Source: an uncultured Bacillota bacterium
GTDB lineage: Bacteria; Bacillota; UBA994; UBA5500
Assembly: GCA_937874815.1 (NCBI GenBank)
Contig: CALNBW010000468.1
Location: 1 to 11,023 of the forward strand
Length of the DNA stretch: 11,023 nucleotides
Direction of reading: 5' to 3'
Position numbers and translations under genes: made by a program. This document shows, in pieces, positions 1-5,747 of this stretch (the first letter of the stretch is position 1; each line of letters begins with the position of its first letter). The notes beneath the pieces were generated by a model. That model had not been told where the DNA came from. It did not search any database and saw only the letters and a program-made list of their open reading frames with translations.

Positions 1-6
1 GTCGTT

Positions 7-125
7 GGCCCTGCGTAAAGCGCATTGGGGCCTCTAATAAAGGGCGCTTAGACAGCGACGGTTAAATGCGGCCAACTGTTTGAGCTGAGGCGAGTTTTGG
101 CCGCATCAGTCGATGGCTAAGCGCC
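7..125 (+). ncRNA. Candidate structured RNA, class not recognised
   Basis: Two consecutive strong inverted repeats are visible. The first pairs GGCCC (7-11) with GGGCC (28-32) and TGCG (12-15) with CGCA (21-24), with a 5-nt loop. The second is nested: GGCGCTTAG (43-51) with CTAAGCGCC (117-125), then CGAC (56-59) with GTCG (109-112), then ATGCGGCCAA (66-75) with TTGGCCGCAT (97-106), leaving a 21-nt apical loop. A terminator-like hairpin ending in T8 follows at 141-209. There is no convincing ORF here. I looked for signatures of yybP-ykoY, SAM, cobalamin, ZTP, fluoride, SRP, tmRNA and RNase P RNAs and saw none. The structure is seen directly; that it is an RNA (riboswitch, sRNA or UTR) is inference, and its 5' end may lie outside the window. 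Confidence 0.4.
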
Positions 126-140
126 TACTTACAGCGCCAG

Positions 141-209
141 GCCACACGCGCATGAGCAGGACTACGACCTTTGTCAGTAGTCCCGCTCGTCCCTGTGGCA
201 GTTTTTTTT
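141..209 (+). terminator. Intrinsic terminator-like hairpin with T8
   Basis: GCCACA (141-146) pairs with TGTGGC (194-199). Inside it GAGCAGGACTAC (154-165) pairs with GTAGTCCCGCTC (177-188), a 12-bp stem with one A-C mismatch and an 11-nt loop. Only AG separates the outer stem from eight T residues (202-209). It could end a transcript from upstream of the window, or act as the expression platform of the structured block at 7-125. Confidence 0.5.
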
Positions 210-229
210 GCGTACAACCTTGTTCATCA

Positions 230-280
230 TTTCCCGCCCCACCCCATAAGCTGTTAAGGGAGATGGGAGGAGGCGGGAAA
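230..280 (+). promoter_or_regulatory. Hairpin covering a strong Shine-Dalgarno
   Basis: TTTCCCGCC (230-238) pairs perfectly with GGCGGGAAA (272-280). CC (239-240) pairs with GG (269-270), and CCCAT (243-247) with ATGGG (263-267). The 3' arm contains the purine-rich GGGAGGAGG (265-273), a near-ideal Shine-Dalgarno for the ATG at 282, and the ATG at 263 is also paired. If transcribed, this stem would hide the ribosome binding site. Regulation by it is inference. Confidence 0.4.
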
Positions 281-610
281 GATGCGAACCTTTTCACGGC
301 TGGAGCGCAAGGGGTCTGCCTCGGCCTGCTTTGGGGAATCCTATCGGTGGCGCGGTGGCCGTCGCCCACGGCTGGGGCCAGGTGTTTGCAGGCTCCCTAC
401 CTTGTCTGCGAATATCTTTGGATACGCTGGGGCTGGCCAGCGCCAGCTCAGTTACCATATGTAACAGCGATATTGCTGAGTACAGGTCTGGTTTACCTGG
501 TAACCTATGTAATACATCAGTGGTGGCAACGCGCTGGCAGACAGAGGCGACGCGCGGCCCTACTTAGAAAGCGGAGAACAAGGAGGGACAGCCCATGGTC
601 TGGAAGGTGA
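263..610 (+). CDS. Hypothetical small membrane protein (possibly frameshifted)
   Basis: I do not recognise this 115-residue frame. The C-terminal half looks protein-like: a hydrophobic stretch GLLWGILSVA, a second longer one (YVTAILLSTGLVYLVTYVI), then a strongly basic tail (QRRRAALLRKRRTRR), as in a small membrane protein with a cytoplasmic basic end. Its stop overlaps the start of the next gene by 16 bases, which suggests coupled translation. The N-terminus is doubtful. ATG 263 has no correctly spaced Shine-Dalgarno, whereas ATG 282, in another frame, has AGGAGG eight bases upstream. A single -1 slip at the CTTTTC run near 290-295 would join ATG 282 to this frame and give MRTFFTAGAQGV. It may therefore be a gene with an indel, or not a gene at all. 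A faint resemblance to YabQ-type spore membrane proteins is not enough to name it. Confidence 0.4.
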   Translation: MGGGGKDANLFTAGAQGVCLGLLWGILSVARWPSPTAGARCLQAPYLVCEYLWIRWGWPAPAQLPYVTAILLSTGLVYLVTYVIHQWWQRAGRQRRRAALLRKRRTRRDSPWSGR

Positions 611-867
611 TCTTCTCTACCTTTTGTCTAGTTTTTATAGCTGAGCTAGGAGACAAGACGCAGTTGGCAACGATGCTGTTGGCTGCCAAGAGCACCTCGC
701 CTCTCAGTGTGTTTATCGGGTCTGCGGTAGCCTTGGTGATGAGTTCTTTAGTTGGCGTGCTTGCTGGGGCGGCAATTACCCGGGTCATTCCCCCTCAATA
801 CATTCAGCTAGGGGCAGGGGTTGCCTTCGTGGTGCTGGGGGTCTTACTGATTCTCGGTAAGTTCTGA
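595..867 (+). CDS. GDT1/TMEM165 (UPF0016) family membrane protein, single repeat
   Basis: This 90-residue membrane protein carries the family signature ELGDKTQ at residues 17-23, inside the first of about three hydrophobic segments (roughly 5-25, 34-60 and 68-88). UPF0016/GDT1 proteins are cation transporters linked to Mn2+ and Ca2+ homeostasis. The usual protein has two such repeats; bacteria also have half-size versions that are thought to dimerise, sometimes as adjacent pairs. Only one copy is visible here, so a partner could lie elsewhere. ATG 595 is chosen because AGGAGGG (581-587) sits seven bases upstream. It overlaps the end of the small upstream frame and is probably co-transcribed with it. 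Family membership is secure from the motif and the layout of hydrophobic segments; the transported ion in this organism is not shown by the sequence. Confidence 0.85.
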   Translation: MVWKVIFSTFCLVFIAELGDKTQLATMLLAAKSTSPLSVFIGSAVALVMSSLVGVLAGAAITRVIPPQYIQLGAGVAFVVLGVLLILGKF

Positions 868-894
868 GGCGGCACCAGAATTAGTGTCAGGGTA

Positions 895-924
895 TTGACG
901 GATGAAAGAGAATTTGGTTATAAT
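895..924 (+). promoter_or_regulatory. Sigma-A type promoter for T-box/argS
   Basis: TTGACG (895-900) and a perfect TATAAT (919-924) are separated by 18 bases. Transcription would begin near 931, directly in front of the T-box leader. Confidence 0.75.
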
Positions 925-930
925 TTGATG

Positions 931-1141
931 AAAGTGATGAGTAGGAAAGTAGCAGGGCAGGGCACTTAGTTAGCGAGCCGGAGTTGGTGGAAGCCGGTCT
1001 AAGCCTGTACTGTGAAGCGCACCTAGGAGCTAACAAGCTTGTTCGGTTTGCCGCCCGTTATCGCGGCTAAAGTGGGCCTAGGCCAAAAAGAGTGGTACCG
1101 CGGGAAACCTCTCGTCTCTTTGTGTAGATGAGTGGTTTTTT
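931..1141 (+). promoter_or_regulatory. T-box riboswitch, Arg specifier CGC
   Basis: The conserved T-box sequence GAGTGGTACCGCG is present at 1090-1102. Upstream is a Stem I-like region with the typical GCCGG-AGTTGGTGGAA-GCCGG apical part (977-996) and a specifier loop reading GAAG-CGC-ACCTAGGAGC. The CGC at 1018-1020 is an arginine codon followed by the usual A, which agrees with the downstream arginyl-tRNA synthetase gene. T-boxes bind their cognate tRNA: uncharged tRNA stabilises the antiterminator through its CCA end and allows transcription of the gene. The specifier assignment rests on position relative to the flanking consensus and the identity of the next gene. The exact 5' end is set by the predicted promoter. 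Confidence 0.9.
1105..1141 (+). terminator. T-box leader terminator
   Basis: AAACC-T-CTCGTCT (1105-1117) pairs with AGATGAG-T-GGTTT (1126-1138), with one T-T mismatch, one G-T pair and an 8-nt loop. Six T residues (1136-1141) close it. The 5' arm lies just after the T-box sequence, as expected for a terminator that competes with the antiterminator. Confidence 0.7.
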
Positions 1142-1172
1142 GTTATTTTCATTGATTCAGGAGGTGTTTAAC

Positions 1173-2870
1173 ATGCAGATGTTCAAGGAGCAAATTGCCC
1201 AAACTTTGGCCCCCCTCATTGATTGGGAACCGGAACGGGTAGCTGCCGCTTTGGAACTGCCACCAAACCCCGAGCTGGGTGATTTAGCTTTCCCTTGTTT
1301 CCAGCTGGCTCCGCAGCTACGCAAGGCACCGCCAGCCATTGCGGCGGACCTTGCTGAGCGCTATCAGTTGCCAGCAGCCGTAGCCAAGGTGCAGGTAGTG
1401 GGTAGCTATTTGAACTTCTTCTTGCACCCACAGGTGATTGCAAAACAAGTGCTAGAAGCGATCTTGGCGGCTGGCAATACCTATGGCAATAGCCAACAGG
1501 GCGCCGGTAAGACAATAGTAGTCGATTTCTCTTCACCAAATATCGCTAAACCTTTCGGGGTGGGGCACATGCCCACAACGGTCCTCGGTAACTCCATTAG
1601 CAAGCTCTACCAGGCCCTAGGCTATAATGTGGTGCGAGTCAACCATTTGGGAGACTGGGGCACCCAGTTTGGGGCGATGATGGTGGCCTACTTAAAGTGG
1701 GGCGATAACGACCCGTTAACAGAAGACCCCATAGGCAAGCTCTATCGGCTTTATGTTAAGTTCCATAAAGAAGAAGAGGCGGAACCCACCCTGCGCGATG
1801 AGGCCCGAGCCTGGTTTAACCGTCTGGAAGCGGGCGAAGAGGAAGCAACGCGGCTGTGGCGGCTTTTCTACGATGTTAGCCTAGAAAATTTCAAACGGAC
1901 TTACCGACGCTTGGGCATAGAGTTCGACCACTATACGGGCGAAAGCTTCTATATCGATAAGATCGATGCCACCCTCGCCCGCATTAAGGCCGCCGGTGTC
2001 ACCGAGATTAGTGATGGGGCCTTGGTAGTGTCCCTGGGTGATGATCTGCCCCCTTGTTTACTCCAGAAGTCCGACGGAGCCACGCTTTACGCGACTCGTG
2101 ATCTAGCAGCTCTCTTCTATCGGGAGGAAACGTTTAACCCGGAGCGTATTATCTATGTGGTGGCTCTTGATCAATCCCTGCATTTTCAGCAGTTGAAGCT
2201 GGTGCTGAAGCGAATGGGCTTGCCCTTGGCCGCTGCGGTGGTGCATGTTGCCTTCGGCTTGGTAAAACTGCCCGAAGGGAAGATGTCAACGCGACGGGGG
2301 CAGATGGTCTTGCTAGACGACGTTCTGCAGGAGGCCACTGCGCGGGTGGCGACAATTATCGCTGAGAAGAACCCCGAGCTGCCCAATAAGGAGCAAGTGG
2401 CCGAACAGGTGGGTATCGGCGCTGTCATTTTCCATAACCTGAAAAACAGCCGGATGCGGGACATCATTTTTGACTGGAGTGAAGTGCTCAGCTTCGAGGG
2501 AGAAACCGGACCTTATCTGCAATATACCCATGCTCGCTGCATGTCGGTGTTGCGCAAGTCAGGTCAGCAGCAGTTTGCTCCGCCTCAAGACTTGGCCGGT
2601 CTGGCAGACGAATCGGCGCAACAGGTATTAAAGCGCCTGAGTCAGTTCCCCGAAACGATTACTAAAGCGGCAGAGACCTATGAGCCGTCGACAATGTCGC
2701 GCTATCTGCTCGATTTGGCACAGGATTTCAACCGCTTCTATAACTCTTGCCGAATCATCGGCGAGGATGCTGCTATAGAAGCCAGCCGGTTAGCACTGGT
2801 TAATGGCGTCGCTATGGTGTTGCGTCGTGGTCTGAGCTTGCTGGGGCTAACTGCCCCCGAGCAGATGTAG
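1173..2870 (+). CDS. argS: Arginyl-tRNA synthetase
   Basis: This class Ia synthetase joins L-arginine to tRNA-Arg using ATP in the cytoplasm. The 565-residue length fits the family (about 550-580). An N-terminal Add-1-type domain fills the first ~110 residues. The HIGH-type signature lies in SPNIAKPFGVGHMPTT (GVGH at about 129-132), followed by NHLGDWGTQFG (157-167). The KMSKS-type loop is KMSTRRG (370-376), and a helical anticodon-binding domain with SCRII and a GLSLLGL end closes the protein. ATG 1173 is preferred over the in-frame ATG 1128 because AGGAGGTG (1159-1166) is correctly spaced, and because 1128 falls inside the leader terminator. Expression should depend on the upstream T-box, so it should rise when tRNA-Arg is uncharged. 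The identification is firm. Confidence 0.97.
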   Translation: MQMFKEQIAQTLAPLIDWEPERVAAALELPPNPELGDLAFPCFQLAPQLRKAPPAIAADLAERYQLPAAVAKVQVVGSYLNFFLHPQVIAKQVLEAILAAGNTYGNSQQGAGKTIVVDFSSPNIAKPFGVGHMPTTVLGNSISKLYQALGYNVVRVNHLGDWGTQFGAMMVAYLKWGDNDPLTEDPIGKLYRLYVKFHKEEEAEPTLRDEARAWFNRLEAGEEEATRLWRLFYDVSLENFKRTYRRLGIEFDHYTGESFYIDKIDATLARIKAAGVTEISDGALVVSLGDDLPPCLLQKSDGATLYATRDLAALFYREETFNPERIIYVVALDQSLHFQQLKLVLKRMGLPLAAAVVHVAFGLVKLPEGKMSTRRGQMVLLDDVLQEATARVATIIAEKNPELPNKEQVAEQVGIGAVIFHNLKNSRMRDIIFDWSEVLSFEGETGPYLQYTHARCMSVLRKSGQQQFAPPQDLAGLADESAQQVLKRLSQFPETITKAAETYEPSTMSRYLLDLAQDFNRFYNSCRIIGEDAAIEASRLALVNGVAMVLRRGLSLLGLTAPEQM

Positions 2871-2881
2871 GTTGGATTGCC

Positions 2882-3642
2882 ATGCAGCGCCTTGATTTGC
2901 CGCCATTGGTATGGCACCTCATGGACCCGGTGGCAGCTACTACAGCCAACGATGCGGCCCCGGCCGCGCCGGGGCTGCCCCAGTGGCAGGTAGGGCAACT
3001 GCTGGTGGGGCAGGTGCTCGAAAATCTAGACGGGCAAGTCTTGGCGCTGATTGACGGCCATCGGCTGCGGGCCGACTGGCCAGGCCCGCAGCAGGTGCCT
3101 GGCGCGCGAGTTGCGTTTAGAGTAGTCGGACAAGCTGCCGGCCAATGGCGCCTGGCTGTGGTGGCCGACGAACAGTTTAGCGAGGTCGGCAGCGACGGCA
3201 TCTTGTCAGCGTCTTCGAGCTGTGTCCGCCCAATATTAGCGTTTGGCAGCAGCTGTTTGGGTGCGAACCCGGATTCTTGTCCACCGTCTTTTTCACCTGG
3301 CAGCCTTTTGTCTGTGGCCTCTTTGTGGAGGAAGAGAGTGCGGGCAGAGGGGCAGAGTACGAAGAGATGGCTCCTGTGAGTTTTCTTTTTGTGGTAGATT
3401 TGCCCCATCTCGGCCAGGAGGAGGCGATGGGACGAGGTAAGTGGCCGGAACAAACTATTGTTTTTGTGGCACGGAAGGAGACAGTCATGTTTTTGCAGAA
3501 GAAAGAGGCAGAGTTAGTGACTCTCTTAACTGAAGCGGGGATGGAATTATGCGGCCTATCATTGCGTGCTTCAGAGTCACCGCTGCTTGCCTTGCTACGC
3601 CCGGAAATGGTCCCTTACCGGGGGTTGAATCGCCGTTTATAA
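2882..3642 (+). pseudogene. FliK-like hook-length control protein, interrupted by a -1 frame break
   Basis: Two frames together make one FliK-like protein. The first part (2882 to about 3200) has a beta-rich segment, VGQVLENLDGQVLALIDG then HRLRAD and PGARVAFRVVG, like the N-terminal modules of FliK-like proteins in Clostridia. The second part, in the frame one base back, runs without a stop from 3181 to 3642. It reads FELCPPNISVWQQLFG, then SFLFVVDLPHLGQ and LVTLLTEAGMELCGLSL, resembling the FliK C-terminal domain. The first frame continues past this point but becomes meaningless; the second has a stop at 3178-3180, so the break lies between 3181 and about 3230. It starts 11 bases after argS and is followed by an FlhB-like gene, a natural partner since FliK acts on FlhB in the flagellar export switch. 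It may be a real mutation, a sequencing indel or, less likely, programmed slippage. Family assignment is by pattern only. Confidence 0.6.
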
Positions 3643-3654
3643 ACTGCGCGGGGG

Positions 3655-3948
3655 GTGAGAGCAATAGATAAGGGAGAGCAACAAAGCCGACAGCTGGCCA
3701 TTGCCCTGGAGTATAATGCTCAATTACCGGCTCCGCGCGTCACTGCCAGCGGGCAAGGGGAAATAGCGCGGCGCATCATAGCACTTGCGGAGGAGCATGG
3801 CGTGCCTCTAGTGCAAGACCCTGCTTTAGCCAAGGCCTTAACTGCTTTACCTTTGCAGGCAGAGATTCCCGAGGAGCTTTATGGCGTTGTGGCAGCCATT
3901 TTGGCTTATCTTTATCGGTTGGATAACGAGGTAAATAGGGCACCCTAA
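3655..3948 (+). CDS. FlhB C-terminal domain-like protein (EscU/YscU/HrcU family)
   Basis: This 97-residue soluble protein matches the cytoplasmic part of FlhB, the type III export switch, without its membrane domain. Visible family features are ALEY (17-20), APRVTASGQGEIARRI (26-41), LAEEHGVPLVQD (44-55) and IPEELYGVVAAILAYLY (71-87). The autocleavage NPTH motif of full-length FlhB is absent. B. subtilis YlqH and many Clostridia carry such a short paralogue away from the main flagellar cluster, often beside a FliK-like gene as here. Its role is not established; it may contribute to export switching. The GTG 3655 start is uncertain, because it overlaps the purine tract GGGGGTGA that would otherwise serve as Shine-Dalgarno. 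It lies 12 bases after the preceding stop and is probably in the same operon. Confidence 0.8.
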   Translation: MRAIDKGEQQSRQLAIALEYNAQLPAPRVTASGQGEIARRIIALAEEHGVPLVQDPALAKALTALPLQAEIPEELYGVVAAILAYLYRLDNEVNRAP

Positions 3949-3987
3949 GATGGAAGGTAGGGCCATTATGATGATAGGAGGGTGCCT
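3938..3987 (+). promoter_or_regulatory. Stem pairing over the RBS of the 56-residue ORF
   Basis: GGCACCC (3939-3945) pairs perfectly with GGGTGCC (3980-3986), extended by a G-T and a T-A pair to 3938-3946/3979-3987. The loop is 32 nt. The 3' arm includes the end of the Shine-Dalgarno TAGGAGGG and stops one base before the ATG at 3988. It could slow translation of the small ORF; this is inference. Confidence 0.25.
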
Positions 3988-4158
3988 ATGCCGCGCAGAA
4001 TTCGTTGTCGTCCGTTAGACATGCCCCCAGTGTTTGCTTGGGGTGATACGACCGCTAATTGGTCGCGAGCGGTTGATGGTTATATGAGTGTAGTTACATA
4101 CAACCGGATGTGTGAGTTGCTGCAGCGCCGCCAAAATCGTAGCAACGACACGCCTTAG
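3988..4158 (+). CDS. Small hypothetical protein, 56 residues
   Basis: The frame opens with ATG and has an excellent Shine-Dalgarno (AGGAGGG, 3976-3982) five bases upstream. It is basic and rich in Arg (MPRRIRCRPLDMPPVFAWGD at the start, LLQRRQNR near the end), with two Cys and two Trp, and has no signal peptide or membrane segment. Its stop codon at 4156-4158 overlaps the Shine-Dalgarno of the Nudix gene (TAGGAGG), which is typical of a translated member of an operon. I do not recognise the family. It is easy to miss because it falls below common length cut-offs. The spacing and RBS make it likely to be translated; its function is unknown. Confidence 0.6.
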   Translation: MPRRIRCRPLDMPPVFAWGDTTANWSRAVDGYMSVVTYNRMCELLQRRQNRSNDTP

Positions 4159-4170
4159 GAGGTGAAGTGG

Positions 4171-4584
4171 GTGCGAGGTAGGTTAGGAGAAGAGACAAGC
4201 GCCGGGGGAGTAGTTTGGCATAAAGGGCGCGTTTTAGTCCTGCGCAATTTTCGTGGTGAATATATTTTCCCTAAGGGCCACCTGAAAGCGGGAGAAACCC
4301 CCGATGAGGCAGCTTTGCGGGAGGTAATGGAAGAATCAGGCTTAACGGCCACCATTGTGTCGCAGTTGCCCGATACCGTCTATAGCTATAGCCGAGTCTA
4401 CGGGGGACCACAGGAAAAAAGGGTGCGCTGGTTTAACATGGAATCCTCTAGCGATCAGGTGGTTGTTGATGGTACCGAGATCCATTGGGGTACCTTCATG
4501 CCTCCTTTTGAAGCCGCCGGGCGGTTAACACATGCTTTAGACCAACAACTGCTGGAGCAATCGATTGCCATGATGCAGAAGTAG
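4171..4584 (+). CDS. Nudix hydrolase
   Basis: This 137-residue protein of the MutT/Nudix superfamily hydrolyses a nucleoside diphosphate linked to another moiety and needs Mg2+ or Mn2+. The Nudix box is complete: residues 36-58 fit GX5EX7REUXEEXGU, with REVMEESGL holding the metal-binding glutamates. The start of the fold, TSAGGVVWHKGRVLVLRNFRGEYIF, is also typical, and the size is that of a single-domain enzyme. GTG 4171 is preferred over GTG 4162 because AGGAGG (4157-4162) is eight bases before 4171 but overlaps 4162. The substrate (dinucleoside polyphosphate, ADP-ribose, damaged nucleotide or other) cannot be read from the sequence; the short Ap4A-hydrolase-like form is one possibility. 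It sits in a tight same-strand run with the small ORF and the peptidase gene. Confidence 0.9.
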   Translation: MRGRLGEETSAGGVVWHKGRVLVLRNFRGEYIFPKGHLKAGETPDEAALREVMEESGLTATIVSQLPDTVYSYSRVYGGPQEKRVRWFNMESSSDQVVVDGTEIHWGTFMPPFEAAGRLTHALDQQLLEQSIAMMQK

Positions 4585-4609
4585 TTTCATTTCTAGGGGA
4601 GGGGTTTGC

Positions 4610-5707
4610 GTGTTAAATCAGACGCGTTTGCAGAAACTGCAAGCACTGGCCCAAAGGGAAAGCATAGCTGCCTTTGTAGTGGCACCTAGCGCCAGCCTCG
4701 TTTACTTCGCTGGATTCAACATGGGGTTAAGTGAGCGCCCCTCTTTCTTGCTGGTGCCGCAAAGGGGAGAGGTCAGTTTTTTGTGCCCGGCCTTTGAAGC
4801 AGAAAGAGTGCGTCGCGAATCGGGGATAGCCCAGTTGGTTACATATACTGACGAAGCGGGACCCATTCTGGCTTTGACGTCAGCTCTCAGTGGTTGGCAG
4901 CACGGAAAACGGATTGCCTTTGAGTATCGGGCTTGCCGCATGTTGGAATATGATGTGCTGGCCCAGGCTCTGGGCGGGCAGATCGACATAGTAGATGCCC
5001 GGCCCTATATAGCCGAATTACGCATGGCCAAAGATGCAACAGAGCAGTCTTATTTGCAGACGGCAGCCGCAGCAGCCGACATTATGGTAGCAGCAATCGA
5101 ACGTAACTTGGCTCCGGGGGTTAGTGAGCGGCAACTGCAGGAGGCTGCAGTGCAAGCCTTGGCCGATGCTTATCCGGAAGCAGGGGTCCCTTTTATCTCA
5201 ATTGCTAGTGGCGAGCGCACATCTTTGCCCCATGCTGGCACTAGTGAGCGCAAGCTAGAAGCTGGTGATTTAGTGTGGGTTGACTTGGGCGCTAGCATCA
5301 ATGGTTATGTTGCTGATATTACCCGTACCTTTGCCTTAGGGCCCCTAGATAAAGAGCTAGCGCGGGCTTACGATTTGGTGCTGGCTGCAAATCAGGCGGC
5401 CTGCCAAGCTGCCAAGCCAGGAGTGACGGCAGAATATCTAGATGAAGTAGCCCGGGCTATAATTCGCGACGGCGGGTTTGGCGAGCAGTTTACGCACCGG
5501 ACCGGGCACGGTATCGGGCTAGAGGTACACGAAGAACCATATATTGTAGCGGGCAACAAACTTGTTATGCAACCAGGATACGCCTTTACCATTGAGCCGG
5601 GTATTTATCTGCCTGGCAAAGGCGGCATTCGCATTGAGGACAATGTAGTTATTACTGAAACTCGGGCTAAGGTGCTAACGTCTTATCGGCGCGACTTGCG
5701 TAATTAG
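4610..5707 (+). CDS. M24B family Xaa-Pro peptidase
   Basis: This 365-residue cytoplasmic metallopeptidase has the usual two parts. An N-terminal creatinase-like domain (about 1-135) includes AFVVAPSASLVYFAGF. The C-terminal pita-bread catalytic domain shows all five metal ligands: Asp225 and Asp236 in VDLGASINGYVADITRTF, His300 in THRTGHGIGLEVHEEP, Glu329 in TIEPGIYLPG and Glu343 in GIRIEDNV. His208 (PHAG) and His307 are the other conserved active-site histidines. The family cleaves Xaa-Pro bonds, either as a dipeptidase (PepQ) or aminopeptidase P; the two cannot be told apart safely here. The length (350-370) is that of the short Firmicutes enzymes such as B. subtilis YqhT/YkvY. Start is GTG 4610, preceded by GGGGAGGGG. 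It follows the Nudix gene by 25 bases. Confidence 0.93.
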   Translation: MLNQTRLQKLQALAQRESIAAFVVAPSASLVYFAGFNMGLSERPSFLLVPQRGEVSFLCPAFEAERVRRESGIAQLVTYTDEAGPILALTSALSGWQHGKRIAFEYRACRMLEYDVLAQALGGQIDIVDARPYIAELRMAKDATEQSYLQTAAAAADIMVAAIERNLAPGVSERQLQEAAVQALADAYPEAGVPFISIASGERTSLPHAGTSERKLEAGDLVWVDLGASINGYVADITRTFALGPLDKELARAYDLVLAANQAACQAAKPGVTAEYLDEVARAIIRDGGFGEQFTHRTGHGIGLEVHEEPYIVAGNKLVMQPGYAFTIEPGIYLPGKGGIRIEDNVVITETRAKVLTSYRRDLRN

Positions 5708-5730
5708 CCAAGTGCCGTAGCTGGCTTGGC
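5707..5730 (+). repeat. Short hairpin between the peptidase gene and murB
   Basis: GCCAAG (5707-5712) pairs with CTTGGC (5725-5730) around a 12-nt loop, directly after the peptidase stop and just before the murB Shine-Dalgarno. There is no T tract, so it is not a convincing terminator; it may act in mRNA processing or have no role. Confidence 0.3.
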
Positions 5731-5747
5731 CATAAGGAGGCCTAGGG

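Noticed and set aside
60..76. GTTAAAT near a long hairpin, resembling an integron attC core
   Set aside because: No matching second core (RYYYAAC) at the right place, and no gene cassette or integrase context.
106..369. Open frame on the - strand over the 5' structured block
   Set aside because: Arg/Pro-rich composition, no ribosome binding site, and it runs across several palindromes that explain the openness of both strands.
331..567. Third open frame over the hypothetical membrane protein region
   Set aside because: No Shine-Dalgarno before its ATG and no hydrophobic or domain pattern; the frame ending at 610 has better protein character and gene overlap.
2812..3453. Long 213-residue open frame on the - strand opposite the FliK-like gene
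   Set aside because: Low-complexity Ser/Pro/Arg-rich translation typical of the complement of a GC-rich gene, and no start signal. The + strand frames show family patterns.
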